From Leptolyngbya sp. DLM2.Bin27 (GTDB taxonomy: Bacteria > Cyanobacteriota > Cyanobacteriia > Phormidesmidales > Phormidesmidaceae), in NCBI GenBank assembly GCA_007694115.1, contig RECJ01000141.1:1-32801 (forward strand): a stretch of 32,801 nucleotides of DNA, written 5' to 3'. This document shows positions 16,496 to 24,672 of this stretch, piece by piece; the stretch's first letter is position 1; each line of letters starts with the position of its first letter. A model generated the notes under the pieces. That model saw only the letters and a list, made by a program, of their open reading frames with translations, did no database searches and was not told the DNA's origin. Both the position numbers and the translations under genes were made by a program.

Positions 16496-16744
16496 CTACT
16501 GGCCACCGCTAATGCGGGCTTTTACCTGCTGTAAAATTTCGGCTTCGTCCGCCAGGATGACCGCACCCTGACCGGGGTTGCCCCCCTCGCGGCTGACTGG
16601 GGCACCGCTGGTTGGGCGCGTTTCTGGCTGACGCACGCCGGTCAAGGCCTGTCGCCCCAGGGTAAACCCCCAAGATGCGCTGACCACCCCAGAGCCAATC
16701 ATCAGCGAGAGTAAAATTAACGTAAACGCTACGGCAGGATTCAT
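16496..16744 (-). CDS. Small single-pass membrane protein
   Basis: An 82-residue protein if read from ATG 16744, which places a clean membrane helix at the very start (MNPAVAFTLILLSLMIGSG) followed by SASWGFTLGRQALTGVRQPE. The frame also opens at ATG 16804, adding 20 residues that look unlike a conserved start. A TATAAT hexamer at 16816-16811 (minus) would put the transcript start close to 16804, favouring the shorter form, but no good -35 was found. The C-terminal half is hydrophilic and ends in a short helix. The WGFTLGRQAL-GV-QP pattern looks like a small conserved cyanobacterial family; function unknown. Confidence 0.65.
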   Translation of the reverse strand: MNPAVAFTLILLSLMIGSGVVSASWGFTLGRQALTGVRQPETRPTSGAPVSREGGNPGQGAVILADEAEILQQVKARISGGQ

Positions 16745-16849
16745 GGCAGGGGCAAAGGATGATTTTTTGGAGAGTAACAACGGACAGCCGCTAGGCTTAG
16801 TCATACTCTAATTATAAATTTAAGGCTGGAATAAAATTTAAGCTAAAGT

Positions 16850-16879
16850 TTGGTTTAAAATCAGTTCGTACAATAGTAT
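16850..16879 (+). promoter_or_regulatory. Possible promoter of the CAU tRNA
   Basis: TTGGTT at 16850-16855 and TAGTAT at 16874-16879 are 18 bp apart in an AT-rich stretch, about 50 bp before the mature tRNA. This is the only reasonable -35/-10 pair upstream of it. Confidence 0.35.
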
Positions 16880-16927
16880 ATGCTTTCCCGCTGAATTTCC
16901 TTTTTGGGTTCTGACGGGAGAATCATC

Positions 16928-17000
16928 CCAGGGTTGGCCGAGCGGATTAGGCAGCGAACTCATAATTCGCCTCAGGCAGGTTCAACTCCTGCACCCTGGA
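16928..17000 (+). tRNA. tRNA with CAU anticodon, probably tRNA-Ile2 (otherwise elongator tRNA-Met)
   Basis: A 73-nt cloverleaf is complete. The acceptor CCAGGGT pairs perfectly with ACCCTGG (16993-16999), discriminator A. The D arm is GCC...GGC, the anticodon stem GCGAA/TTCGC encloses loop CTCATAA (anticodon CAT at 16961-16963), there is a 5-nt variable loop, and the T arm is GCAGG-TTCAACT-CCTGC. The first pair is C-G, so it is not an initiator tRNA, which needs an unpaired C-A there. The CTCATAA loop and D-arm pattern resemble tRNA-Ile2, whose C34 is changed to lysidine by TilS so that it reads AUA. No CCA is encoded; five T follow directly. Confidence 0.93.
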
Positions 17001-17056
17001 TTTTTCAACCAACCCAGTTTGCGACAGCTGCACCCGCCCAATTAATCATCTAGAGT

Positions 17057-17455
17057 CTAGAACGACTCGAAGATAAACTCTGAGCCAACGGTGGGACGAC
17101 TGGCACTGGGCATAGTCAGCAGGCTGGTATTGAACGGGCTGGCCAGATCAGGTACCCGCAGGGTGGGATCAGCCGCCGATTGCAGCATCCAAAGATCCCG
17201 CACCGCCGCTGCGGTGGCATTGGCATCCCAGTCTAGCTCGCGCTCCGGGAAGCTAAAACCCACAATTCGCCGGGCCTGTCGGCCAATACCCCGGTTTCTA
17301 AAGTAATCACCGGAGTAGGTGGTCATCAGGTCATCTAGGGCCTCAGGAACCGTCTGGGGCGAGGTTTCCTGGGTGTGCCCCACGGGCGCAATCACGGCGG
17401 CCGCAGCTAGCAGCGCCAGCGTTACCCCAGAAATATGATTTAATTGAATGCCCAT
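17057..17455 (-). CDS. Exported hypothetical protein
   Basis: A 132-residue protein. ATG 17455 is fixed by GGAGG seven bases upstream on the minus strand; the TTG before it is not needed. A signal peptide is clear: hydrophobic core SGVTLALLAAAAVIAPVG, with likely cleavage after GHTQ or nearby. The mature part of about 105 residues is hydrophilic, with FRNRGIGRQARRIVGFSFPERELDWD, written here in two adjoining pieces, as the most distinctive segment, followed by a helix (ATAAAVRDLWMLQ) and a C-terminal tail ending in Phe. I do not recognise the family. It is divergent from pyrE. Confidence 0.75.
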   Translation of the reverse strand: MGIQLNHISGVTLALLAAAAVIAPVGHTQETSPQTVPEALDDLMTTYSGDYFRNRGIGRQARRIVGFSFPERELDWDANATAAAVRDLWMLQSAADPTLRVPDLASPFNTSLLTMPSASRPTVGSEFIFESF

Positions 17456-17638
17456 GGCCAAGCCTCCTCAACTCAGTGGATTGGTGCGGTTCTGGCGGTG
17501 CACTGTCTTGAAATTGAGTCAGCCCTAGGGTCGTTGACCCCCCGGCCTGGCCAAACTTGAGCCGAACCGATCACCCAGTGCATGTCCTTTATAGCGCGAT
17601 CGCCAGAAAACGGAGCATTTTTAAGGAATTACCTGCCC

Positions 17639-18256
17639 ATGGATGAGCTACTGCTGAAAACCCCCTCAGTGGATCTACTGAGCCTGGAAACGGCTAAATT
17701 GCGATCGCCGCTGCTGGATCTGTTTTGCCAAGGAGCCTACCAGGAGGGCGATTTTGTGCTGACCTCAGGGCAGCGCAGCACCTACTATATCAACGGCAAA
17801 CTGGTCACGCTGCACCCTCAGGGGGCTCTGATGGTAGGTCGCCTACTGCTAGATTTGGTGCGGCCAGAAACGGTGGCTGTGGCCGGGTTGACCCTAGGGG
17901 CTGACCCCCTGGTGACGGCGGTGAGCCTGGTGGGGGTCTACGCAAATCGCACCCTGTTTCCGCTGATCATTCGCAAAGAGGCCAAGGGCCACGGCACCCG
18001 CGCCTACATTGAGGGGCTGACCCTGCCTCCGGGCAGTGCTATTACCGTGCTCGAAGATGTGGTCACCACCGGCCAATCGGCCCTCAAGGCCGTTGAACGG
18101 CTACAGGCTGCGGGATACAATGTCAACCAAATTTTGGCTCTAGTCGATCGCCAGCAGGGCGGGGCCGAACTGTACCAAAGCCACAGCCTGCCCTTTAAGG
18201 CGCTGTTCACGATTCAGGATATTCAAGCCCATTGGGCTAACCTCAACCCTGCCTAA
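17639..18256 (+). CDS. pyrE: Orotate phosphoribosyltransferase
   Basis: A 205-residue type I phosphoribosyltransferase that joins orotate to PRPP to give orotidine 5'-phosphate in pyrimidine synthesis. ATG 17639 is chosen because AAGGA lies 11 bases upstream and the family usually starts near here; ATG 17582 would add 19 residues. Visible features: FVLTSGQRSTYYINGKLV at the N-terminal substrate loop, LTLGADPLV, FPLIIRKEAKGHGT (the flexible catalytic loop), and the PRPP-binding motif ITVLEDVVTTGQSALKA. Length fits the family. Its stop codon overlaps the start codon of the following methyltransferase gene, so the two are translationally coupled. Confidence 0.93.
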   Translation: MDELLLKTPSVDLLSLETAKLRSPLLDLFCQGAYQEGDFVLTSGQRSTYYINGKLVTLHPQGALMVGRLLLDLVRPETVAVAGLTLGADPLVTAVSLVGVYANRTLFPLIIRKEAKGHGTRAYIEGLTLPPGSAITVLEDVVTTGQSALKAVERLQAAGYNVNQILALVDRQQGGAELYQSHSLPFKALFTIQDIQAHWANLNPA

Positions 18257-18789
18257 TGCCAGCATTTCCTCGGCCTGACATCGGCTTTGTGCCGACTCCG
18301 GCAGATGCCATTACCGCCATGCTCAAGCTGGCCAGTCTGACCCCAGCCGATGTGGTCTACGACCTGGGCTGTGGCGACGGTCGGCTGCTGATTCGAGCCG
18401 CCGCCGACTACGGGGTCAGCGGTGTCGGTGTAGATGTAGACAAAACTCTGCTGGAGCGGGCGCAAACTGAGGCCGAGCAGGCGGGGCTGGGCGATCGCCT
18501 GAGGTTTCGCCAGGGCAACCTGTTTGAGGTCGATCTGTATGGGGCAACGGTGGTGTTTATCTACCTGCTGCCCCACCTCAATTTGCGACTGCGATCGAGC
18601 CTGCAAACCCAGTTGCGCCCCGGCAGCCGCATCGTCAGCCATATGTTCGACATGGGCGACTGGGTGCCCCAGACCAGGCTGCGCCTAGAGCCATCGGAAG
18701 AAGACTCGGTACTCTATCTGTGGCGCATTGCCGATCAAACAGCCCCCGAGGCCTCGGGGGCCGTAGACGGTCTACACTCAGCGACCTAG
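18256..18789 (+). CDS. Class I SAM-dependent methyltransferase
   Basis: A 177-residue Rossmann-fold methyltransferase whose ATG overlaps the pyrE stop codon (TAATG). Motif I is clear: VVYDLGCGDGRLLI, followed by GVGVDVDKTLLERA for the acidic ribose-binding position and FRQGNLFEVDL. VVFIYLLPHLN is the motif IV strand. It begins with PDIGFVPTPADAITAML, typical of small bacterial methyltransferases that precede the SAM domain with a short helix. The substrate is unknown; coupling to pyrE does not by itself imply a nucleotide target. Its 3' end overlaps by four bases that of the convergent gene at 18786. Confidence 0.85.
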   Translation: MPAFPRPDIGFVPTPADAITAMLKLASLTPADVVYDLGCGDGRLLIRAAADYGVSGVGVDVDKTLLERAQTEAEQAGLGDRLRFRQGNLFEVDLYGATVVFIYLLPHLNLRLRSSLQTQLRPGSRIVSHMFDMGDWVPQTRLRLEPSEEDSVLYLWRIADQTAPEASGAVDGLHSAT

Positions 18790-19844
18790 ACAGCAGCTGG
18801 CTTGCGACACACCCAGTACTTGCTCATAAAGTGCACCTGGTTACTCACCGCCTCAAACCCCGCATCGCTTAGGCGCTGGTTGAGATCGTCAGTGGTGTAG
18901 TGGCGATAGTAGGGTTCGTGAAACATCTGGGGGAAGTTTTCCATAGCCACTTCAAACTCCGGCGAATCGAGCCGCTGAATGGAGTCACACAGCACCACGG
19001 TGCCGCCAGGCTTGACTACCCGATACATTTCGTTGATCACGTTCTGGCGGGCCGCTGGCGGCAGCTCATGGAACAAAAACACGCTGACTGCGCCCTCAAA
19101 ATAGTCATCGACAAAAGGCAGATTTTCTCCGTTGGCCTGAATCAGCTGGGGCAGCACGCCGGGCTTCGCCATCAGGTTTTCGTTGGCTTTGCGCAGGTAG
19201 GTGGGCGACAGATCAACCCCGTACAGCGATGCCTTGGGCAGGGCATCGCGCAGCATGCTGAGGGTGCGCCCGGTGCCACAGGCCACGTCGAGCACCTTTG
19301 CCCCTGCCCCAAACCCCGCCTCGGCTAGGCCCTGCTTGAGGGGAGCCAGCACGCGTCGACGCATCGGGTCAGCGGTGCCGTTGAAAAGAATCTCCACCTG
19401 TAGGTCGTACAGGTTGGCCGACATATCGCTTAGATACCCATCGGTCTGGTGGTGAAAGTTTTGCAAGTAGTACTGCGGGTAGCCCGTAGTGTCAATATCG
19501 TCAGCAAAGGTTTGATAGTCACGCTTGTTCAGCCGATCCCAGATTTTGGGTAAATCTAGGCACACCAGGGGGTAAAACCGAAAAAAGTCATCCCACGGAT
19601 TGTCGAACAGCAGCTCTTTGGGATAGACCCCAGCCTCTGCATCTTGCCAATCTGTCTCCAGCAGCGCACTCATGCGCTGCTGGAGCATTTGCAACACCTT
19701 GAGATCCATCGGGGAGGTCTGAAGGTGGCGCGGCGGGCTGACCGTCTGCATCACCTGGGTGCTAACGGTCTTATGGGCTAGCCCAAAGTAGCTCTTGCCC
19801 TGCTGAAAGGCCTGGTAGGCCAGTTTAGTGATGGTGTCAGGCAT
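18786..19844 (-). CDS. Class I SAM-dependent methyltransferase with N-terminal helical region
   Basis: A 352-residue protein starting with ATG 19844. The N-terminal 130 residues are largely helical (for example YQAFQQGKSYFGLAHKTVS) and of unknown role. The SAM domain follows at about residues 180-310: motif I KVLDVACGTGRTLSML, acidic strand LYGVDLSPTYLRKA, then ENLPFVDDYFEGAVSVFLF and VVKPGGTVVLCDS. The layout is like methyltransferase type 11 proteins that are widespread in cyanobacteria and also found in plastids. The substrate is unknown. It is on the same strand as hisS but separated from it by a hairpin with a T-rich tail, so it probably has its own promoter in the AT-rich 19845-19915. 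Confidence 0.85.
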   Translation of the reverse strand: MPDTITKLAYQAFQQGKSYFGLAHKTVSTQVMQTVSPPRHLQTSPMDLKVLQMLQQRMSALLETDWQDAEAGVYPKELLFDNPWDDFFRFYPLVCLDLPKIWDRLNKRDYQTFADDIDTTGYPQYYLQNFHHQTDGYLSDMSANLYDLQVEILFNGTADPMRRRVLAPLKQGLAEAGFGAGAKVLDVACGTGRTLSMLRDALPKASLYGVDLSPTYLRKANENLMAKPGVLPQLIQANGENLPFVDDYFEGAVSVFLFHELPPAARQNVINEMYRVVKPGGTVVLCDSIQRLDSPEFEVAMENFPQMFHEPYYRHYTTDDLNQRLSDAGFEAVSNQVHFMSKYWVCRKPAAV

Positions 19845-19943
19845 ACAACCAACGGTGAATTATTGTTGAGTGAAAATTAATCAATTATGAATGATTGTAA
19901 CGAAGTTTTTATCGTGGTGTGGGTGCCCAAGAGATAGAAAAGC

Positions 19944-19983
19944 GACCCGCCCCATCGGTTGATTTGGGCCGGGTCATTTTTCT
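19944..19983 (-). terminator. Intrinsic terminator after hisS
   Basis: GACCCG...CGGGTC form an imperfect stem (GACCCG-CCCCA against TGGG-CCGGGTC) at 19944-19975. Read on the minus strand, the hairpin is followed by GCTTTTC; on the plus strand ATTTTTCT follows. It lies between the hisS stop and the next minus-strand gene. Confidence 0.6.
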
Positions 19984-20009
19984 GGTGCCTGGCAGCAATC
20001 TGCCCTGCG

Positions 20010-20045
20010 GCAATCGGTATGGCTGCAATCGGTATGGCTGCAATC
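20010..20045. repeat. 15-bp tandem repeat at the hisS stop codon
   Basis: GCAATCGGTATGGCT is present at 20010-20024 and 20025-20039, with a partial third copy (GCAATC) running up to the hisS stop codon. The repeat lies outside the coding frame except for its last base. Confidence 0.8.
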
Positions 20046-21358
20046 TATGATCGAGCGCTCTGAATCTGTTGGACAAACCCGTCAGGGTCGCTGAGCAAAA
20101 CCACCTGGGCCAGGCTAGTTTGCTCACCTGAGGCCAGCCACTTGACCTGCACAGTGCCTTGGGCGGCTTCATCGTCACCGACGATCAGACAGACCGCAGC
20201 GCCGCTGCGATCGGCCCGTTTAAACTGTTTGCCAAAGGCCGACCCGCTGAGGTCAAGCTCAACCGCTATGCCCCGGTGGCGCAGTTTCTGAGCCAGCAGT
20301 AGCGCGTTGGCTTCGGCCAGTTCTCCGCGAGACACCACGTAGACATCGGGGGCCATGGCCGCCGGCTGCTGGAGATTCGCCAGCAGCAGCGTCAGGCGTT
20401 CTAGGCCGATGGCCCAGCCCACCGCTGGGGTGGCCGGGCCGCCTAGCTCTTCGACTAGACCGTCGTAGCGACCGCCGCCGCACACCGTCGCCTGGGCACC
20501 CAGATCGCTCGACTGAATTTCAAAGGCCGTGTGGGTGTAGTAGTCTAGGCCCCGCACCAGGCGCGGGTTGAGCTCAAAGGCAATGCCCAGGGCGCTGAGC
20601 TGGGTCAGCACCTGGTCAAAGTGGCGTTTAGAGTCAGGCCCCAGATAGTCCAAAATGCTGGGGGCAGCGGCGGTGATCGCCTGGGTCTTTTCGTCTTTGC
20701 TGTCGAGAATGCGCAGGGGATTGCGGCTGAGGCGATCGCGCGAATCGGCATCGAGATCGGCGGCATAGGGGGTGAGGTAATTGACCAAGGCCTCACGATA
20801 GCGGGTGCGATCGCTCCTGTCCCCCACCGAGTTGAGATAAAAGGTCAAATTCTGCAAGCCCAGGGTCTGCAAAATATCCGTAGCCAGGGCAATGACTTCC
20901 ACATCAGCCCGGGGGTCGGTGCTGCCCAGCACCTCGGCCCCCACCTGGTGAAACTGCCGCTGCCGACCCTTTTGGGGCCGCTCGTAGCGAAACATGGGGC
21001 CGGTGTACCACAGCCGCTGCACCCCCCCCTGGGCATAGAGGCTGTGCTGAATATAGGCCCGCACCACCCCAGCGGTGCCCTCGGGGCGCAGGGTGCAGCT
21101 GCGATCGCCCCGATCCGTAAAGCTGTACATTTCCTTCCCCACCACATCGGTGGCTTCCCCAATACCCCGCTCAAACAGAGCGGTGGCTTCAAAGGTCGGG
21201 GTGCGGATTTCTCGGTAGGCGGCCCGGCCAAAAATATCCCGTGCTGTTGACTCGACTCGCTGCCAGGTATGACTGTCTGCCACCTTCAGGTCTTGGCCCA
21301 CATGCTGGGGCTTAGGCAAAATATCTTCGGTTCCGGGCAGAGATTGAATCGACTCCAT
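20045..21358 (-). CDS. hisS: Histidyl-tRNA synthetase
   Basis: A 437-residue class II aminoacyl-tRNA synthetase that charges tRNA-His. ATG 21358 is used; the frame also opens at a TTG nine codons upstream. Class II motif 2 ([19 protein letters not shown]) and the histidine-specific motif [16 protein letters not shown] are intact, and motif 3 is in [28 protein letters not shown] and [14 protein letters not shown] are further hallmarks. The C-terminal anticodon-binding domain (about residues 335-430) has [19 protein letters not shown] and [16 protein letters not shown]. Length fits the family. The upstream neighbour on the same strand is pedR, about 370 bp away across hisS's own N-terminus and a 98-bp gap. 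Confidence 0.97.
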   Translation of the reverse strand: MESIQSLPGTEDILPKPQHVGQDLKVADSHTWQRVESTARDIFGRAAYREIRTPTFEATALFERGIGEATDVVGKEMYSFTDRGDRSCTLRPEGTAGVVRAYIQHSLYAQGGVQRLWYTGPMFRYERPQKGRQRQFHQVGAEVLGSTDPRADVEVIALATDILQTLGLQNLTFYLNSVGDRSDRTRYREALVNYLTPYAADLDADSRDRLSRNPLRILDSKDEKTQAITAAAPSILDYLGPDSKRHFDQVLTQLSALGIAFELNPRLVRGLDYYTHTAFEIQSSDLGAQATVCGGGRYDGLVEELGGPATPAVGWAIGLERLTLLLANLQQPAAMAPDVYVVSRGELAEANALLLAQKLRHRGIAVELDLSGSAFGKQFKRADRSGAAVCLIVGDDEAAQGTVQVKWLASGEQTSLAQVVLLSDPDGFVQQIQSARS

Positions 21359-21456
21359 GGCTGGGCTGACGCTCTCGGTGGGCAATGCAAGACACCCATC
21401 ATAGCCTCGTTGGGGCCGGTTAGGGCTGGTTGGGCCGGGGCTGAGCGACCGGGGAT

Positions 21457-21744
21457 CTAAACCTCTTGGCCCTCGGGCTTCACCTGAGGCAGCACACAGC
21501 AGTTGACCTCATCAATGCAGACCTTGCCCGACTGCAGCGCCCACCGAAAGAGCGCTACTCGGTTACCCGTAGCGGTCTTGGTCAGAATATTACTAATGTG
21601 GTTGTCAACGGTGCGCTTGCTAATTTCTAACTTTTCAGAAATCTCCTGGTTGGTCAGCCCCGATGCCACTAGCTCAACGATCTGTAGTTCTCGATCAGAG
21701 AGATTCCCTTGACCGGGCACTGGAGACATATCATCGCTTGCCAT
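21457..21744 (-). CDS. pedR: PedR-like small LuxR-type regulator
   Basis: A 95-residue protein that is little more than a LuxR/GerE helix-turn-helix: [20 protein letters not shown] and [19 protein letters not shown] (residues 15-53). There is no receiver or sensor domain. The C-terminal tail [14 protein letters not shown] carries Cys76, Cys82 and Cys83. This matches my memory of PedR (Ssl0564) of Synechocystis, a small LuxR regulator that responds to photosynthetic electron flow, with thioredoxin acting on a C-terminal Cys. In that system it controls photosynthesis and stress genes during light shifts. It is head-to-head with the DUF4168 gene. Confidence 0.85.
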   Translation of the reverse strand: MASDDMSPVPGQGNLSDRELQIVELVASGLTNQEISEKLEISKRTVDNHISNILTKTATGNRVALFRWALQSGKVCIDEVNCCVLPQVKPEGQEV

Positions 21745-21850
21745 GGCCGTCTGTTTCCTCAGTCATTATGTATTTATGCTTATGTCTACTATCACTATAG
21801 GCGATCTGGTTTCGAGTAGGCTGGGGGAAAGCGCTCTGAGTTATACCGCT

Positions 21851-22330
21851 ATGGGGCTTCGGTGGATGGCGATCGCAGCCCGCGCACTGCTGTCAGCGCT
21901 GAGAAGTTGGGGCCTGGCCAGGGGCCCTTGGCGCTACCGCCTGGTGCGGCTGAGTCTAGTCGCCCTGCTGCTGCTGTCTAGGCCTGCTGCTGCCCTGGGG
22001 GCACCAGAGGCTACCGACCCAGATCAGCCCATGGCCGCCCCAACCGCCCAGCCCGACGCCAACGACATTCCCTCAGAGACCGTCAGCCGCTTCGTTACCG
22101 CCTACATCGCCGTCGTGCAGCTGATTGAGTCGCGGGAACTCGGCCTTCAGCGGGCAGAAACCGACACTGAATCTCGCCAGATGCAGCAGGAAATTCAGGC
22201 CGCTGCCCTAGATCTAATCCAGGCCAATCACCTCACCCTCTCCAACTACTGGGAACTCTTGGGGTTAGCCAACAGCGATCCAGAGTTCCGCGATCGCGTC
22301 TTGGCCCAAATCGACGAAGCAATCCCCTAG
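21851..22330 (+). CDS. Exported DUF4168 protein
   Basis: A 159-residue protein if read from ATG 21851; ATGs at 21782 and 21866 are alternatives, and none has a clear ribosome-binding site. After a basic stretch comes a hydrophobic signal segment (VRLSLVALLLL then SRPAAALG), then a Pro/Ala-rich linker, and a helical domain (about residues 75-159) with SRFVTAYIAVVQLIESRE and NHLTLSNYWELLGLANSDP, the DUF4168 pattern. The domain is common in exported cyanobacterial and proteobacterial proteins; its role is unknown. Its promoter must lie in the short gap shared with pedR. Confidence 0.75.
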   Translation: MGLRWMAIAARALLSALRSWGLARGPWRYRLVRLSLVALLLLSRPAAALGAPEATDPDQPMAAPTAQPDANDIPSETVSRFVTAYIAVVQLIESRELGLQRAETDTESRQMQQEIQAAALDLIQANHLTLSNYWELLGLANSDPEFRDRVLAQIDEAIP

Positions 22331-22410
22331 CAGCAATCTCCTATTGGCCCCAGATCTCGATTCATCCACCCCAAGCGCCCCTCAGCCAGACTCAAGGTGG
22401 CGACAATCAA

Positions 22411-24327
22411 TTACGGCTGCACAAACTCCGAAGGTCGCCTAAAGTTCTCCACCGGCTCATTGACTAGGGCCTGCTGCATGAAGTCTCTCCACACGGGTGC
22501 GGCGTAGGTACCGCCGGTCGCCCCCGCCCGCATTGGCGAGTTGTTGTCATTGCCAATCCACACCGCCGTCGACAGCTGGGGCACATAGCCCACAAACCAG
22601 ACATCTCGCTGAGAGTCGGTAGTGCCAGTTTTACCCGCCGCCGGTCGCCCAATCTGGGCTGCCGTGCCGGTACCCCGAGCAATTACCCCCTGGAGCACAT
22701 CAGTCAGTGAAGCGGCGGCCCAGGGGTCGAGCACCAGCTGGGGCCGAGGGGTGTTGTCGAGCAGCACATTGCCGCTGCTGTCTGTCACCTGCACAATAAA
22801 CGTCGGATCAGAGTGCCAGCCGTTGCTGGCGAAGGTGGCATAGGCTCCAGCCATCTCCATCGGCGTCAGATCGACCGCCCCCAGCGGCAGCGACGTCACC
22901 GGCGGCATAGGGCTGTTGATGCCCAGGGTGCGGCTCAGTTCAATAATTTGGTTTATCCCTACGGCCTGACCAAGCTTAACGGCGGGCACATTGCGCGAGA
23001 CCTCCAGTGCCTTGCGAATAGAAATGTTGCCCATAAAGCTGCCGTCGTAGTTTCTCGGGCTGTAGGTGCGATAGCCGTCAGGATAGCTCACCGGAGTGTC
23101 GGCAATGGAGCTAGCCGGGGTGTAGCGCCCGGTGGCAAAGGCGGCGTAGTACACCAGCGGCTTAAAGGCTGACCCCGGTTGCCGATAGGCCTGAATCGCT
23201 CGGTTAAATTGGCTTTGCTGGTAGTCAACTCCCCCCACCATGACTTTGACAAAGTGGGTTCGAGGATCGATCGCCACCAGGGCCATCTGGTCAGCGATAT
23301 GGCGAATGCGGGCGTTGTGGCGCTGCACAGTGGCTTCAGCCATCTGCTGCATACCCAAATCCACCGTGGTTTGCACCCGCATACCACCCTTCACCAGCGA
23401 TTCATTGCCAAAGCGCTGCTTCAGTTCCTGCACCGCCGCCTCAGTAATGTAGGGAGAAATGCTGCTGCGGAAGGACGTGATTTCACCAATCAGCAGCGGC
23501 GCTTCCCGGGCCGCCACCTCTTCGTCAGCGGTGATCCAGCCCAGCTGACGCATGCGGTTGAGCACCACCGCCTGGCGCTGCTTAGTCACCTGGTAGTTGC
23601 GAAAGGGGCTGTAGCTTTCTGGAGCCTGAATCAGCCCAGCCATCATAGCGGCTTCAGGCAGGGTGAGATCCTTAGCTGACTTATTGAAATAGCTCTGGGC
23701 CGCCGTTTCTACCCCATAGTTGTTGTGGCCCCAATACACCTGGTTGAGGTACATCTCCAGAATTTCGTCTTTGCTGAAGATCTGCTCTAGGCGCAGGGCC
23801 AGCACCGCCTCGGCCACCTTGCGGCTAATCGCCCGTTCGGGGGTCAAAAACAGGTTTTTGACCAGCTGCATAGTGATGGTCGAGCCGCCCTCTACCGTCG
23901 AGCCCGCCTCGGCGTTAGCCAACAGCGCCCGACCCACACTGCTGGGGTTGATACCGTTGTGAGAATAGAAATAGCTGTCTTCGATCGCCAGTACTGCCCG
24001 TTTGAGATGGGGCGACATTTCATTGATATCGACGACCTCTCGGTTGGCCTCATCGTGAAGGCTGAAGAGCAGGGTGCCGTTGATGTCGTAGATGTAGCTC
24101 GTCTCACTGGGCACATAGTTGCGCAACACCCGCACATCGGGCAGGTTACGAAAGCTGATGGCCAATCCCACCAGCCCTCCGGCCAGCACCGAACTGGCGA
24201 TCATGGTGGTGCCTAGCAGCGCCGCTGCCGACACTTGGCCCACATCCTGCACATACTTCAGCAGGTTGGGTGCCCGGCGCAGGGGCCGGGGCTGAGAGCG
24301 ACTGTTGGGGCGAATAGTTGTAGACAC
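22411..24327 (-). CDS. Class A penicillin-binding protein (PBP1A family)
   Basis: A 638-residue bifunctional peptidoglycan synthase starting with GTG 24327. A basic cytoplasmic tail of about 30 residues precedes a membrane helix (34-56). The GT51 glycosyltransferase domain (about 75-255) has the catalytic Glu116 in AIEDSYFYSHNGI, GGSTITMQLVKN (147-158), and MYLNQVYWG (192-200). The transpeptidase domain (about 315-625) has SxxK at Ser386-Lys389 (GSAFKP), SxN at 444-446 (SRN) and KTG at 566-568 (GKTGTT). All catalytic motifs are intact. It elongates glycan strands and cross-links them at the inner membrane. Convergent with the DUF4168 gene. Confidence 0.95.
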   Translation of the reverse strand: MSTTIRPNSRSQPRPLRRAPNLLKYVQDVGQVSAAALLGTTMIASSVLAGGLVGLAISFRNLPDVRVLRNYVPSETSYIYDINGTLLFSLHDEANREVVDINEMSPHLKRAVLAIEDSYFYSHNGINPSSVGRALLANAEAGSTVEGGSTITMQLVKNLFLTPERAISRKVAEAVLALRLEQIFSKDEILEMYLNQVYWGHNNYGVETAAQSYFNKSAKDLTLPEAAMMAGLIQAPESYSPFRNYQVTKQRQAVVLNRMRQLGWITADEEVAAREAPLLIGEITSFRSSISPYITEAAVQELKQRFGNESLVKGGMRVQTTVDLGMQQMAEATVQRHNARIRHIADQMALVAIDPRTHFVKVMVGGVDYQQSQFNRAIQAYRQPGSAFKPLVYYAAFATGRYTPASSIADTPVSYPDGYRTYSPRNYDGSFMGNISIRKALEVSRNVPAVKLGQAVGINQIIELSRTLGINSPMPPVTSLPLGAVDLTPMEMAGAYATFASNGWHSDPTFIVQVTDSSGNVLLDNTPRPQLVLDPWAAASLTDVLQGVIARGTGTAAQIGRPAAGKTGTTDSQRDVWFVGYVPQLSTAVWIGNDNNSPMRAGATGGTYAAPVWRDFMQQALVNEPVENFRRPSEFVQP

Positions 24328-24672
24328 GTTGGCTATAGGAGGCTGCTAAAAAACTGGGTGGCGCGATCATCGGCGGAAGCTAAGACAGTGGCATTTTAGG
24401 CGGCAGGTACCCATCAGTAGAGAACAGTTAGGCCATTATAATGACCCTCTAGACAAGTGAGCATCGCCCTGGCACTCAGACTGCGCTTTCAGGCAATGTT
24501 TGCCGCTAGTCTAAGGATTGCTGAGGCAGGTTCATCCTAGCCTCGCAGACACCGATAAGGAGAACATAAAGGCCACTTTCATCGAACCCGCCATCAGTTC
24601 GACTATCAGATTGCATGACATCAGTCCGCCTGTCGCTCCCCACTGCCCCTGTCCCTGAACTTAGCTTCCACC
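24328..24672. other. Divergent promoter gap between the PBP gene and tyrS
   Basis: This 345-bp gap must hold promoters for both flanking genes. The palindromic ATTATAAT at 24435-24442 could serve as a -10 on either strand, but no well-placed -35 was found for either. AAGGAG around 24557-24562 has no start codon at a suitable distance. No ORF, tRNA or riboswitch was recognised. Confidence 0.4.

Noticed and set aside
24435-24442. Palindromic ATTATAAT as a definite promoter of tyrS or the PBP gene
   Set aside because: No -35 hexamer at 16-18 bp was found on either strand, so it is mentioned only within the gap description.
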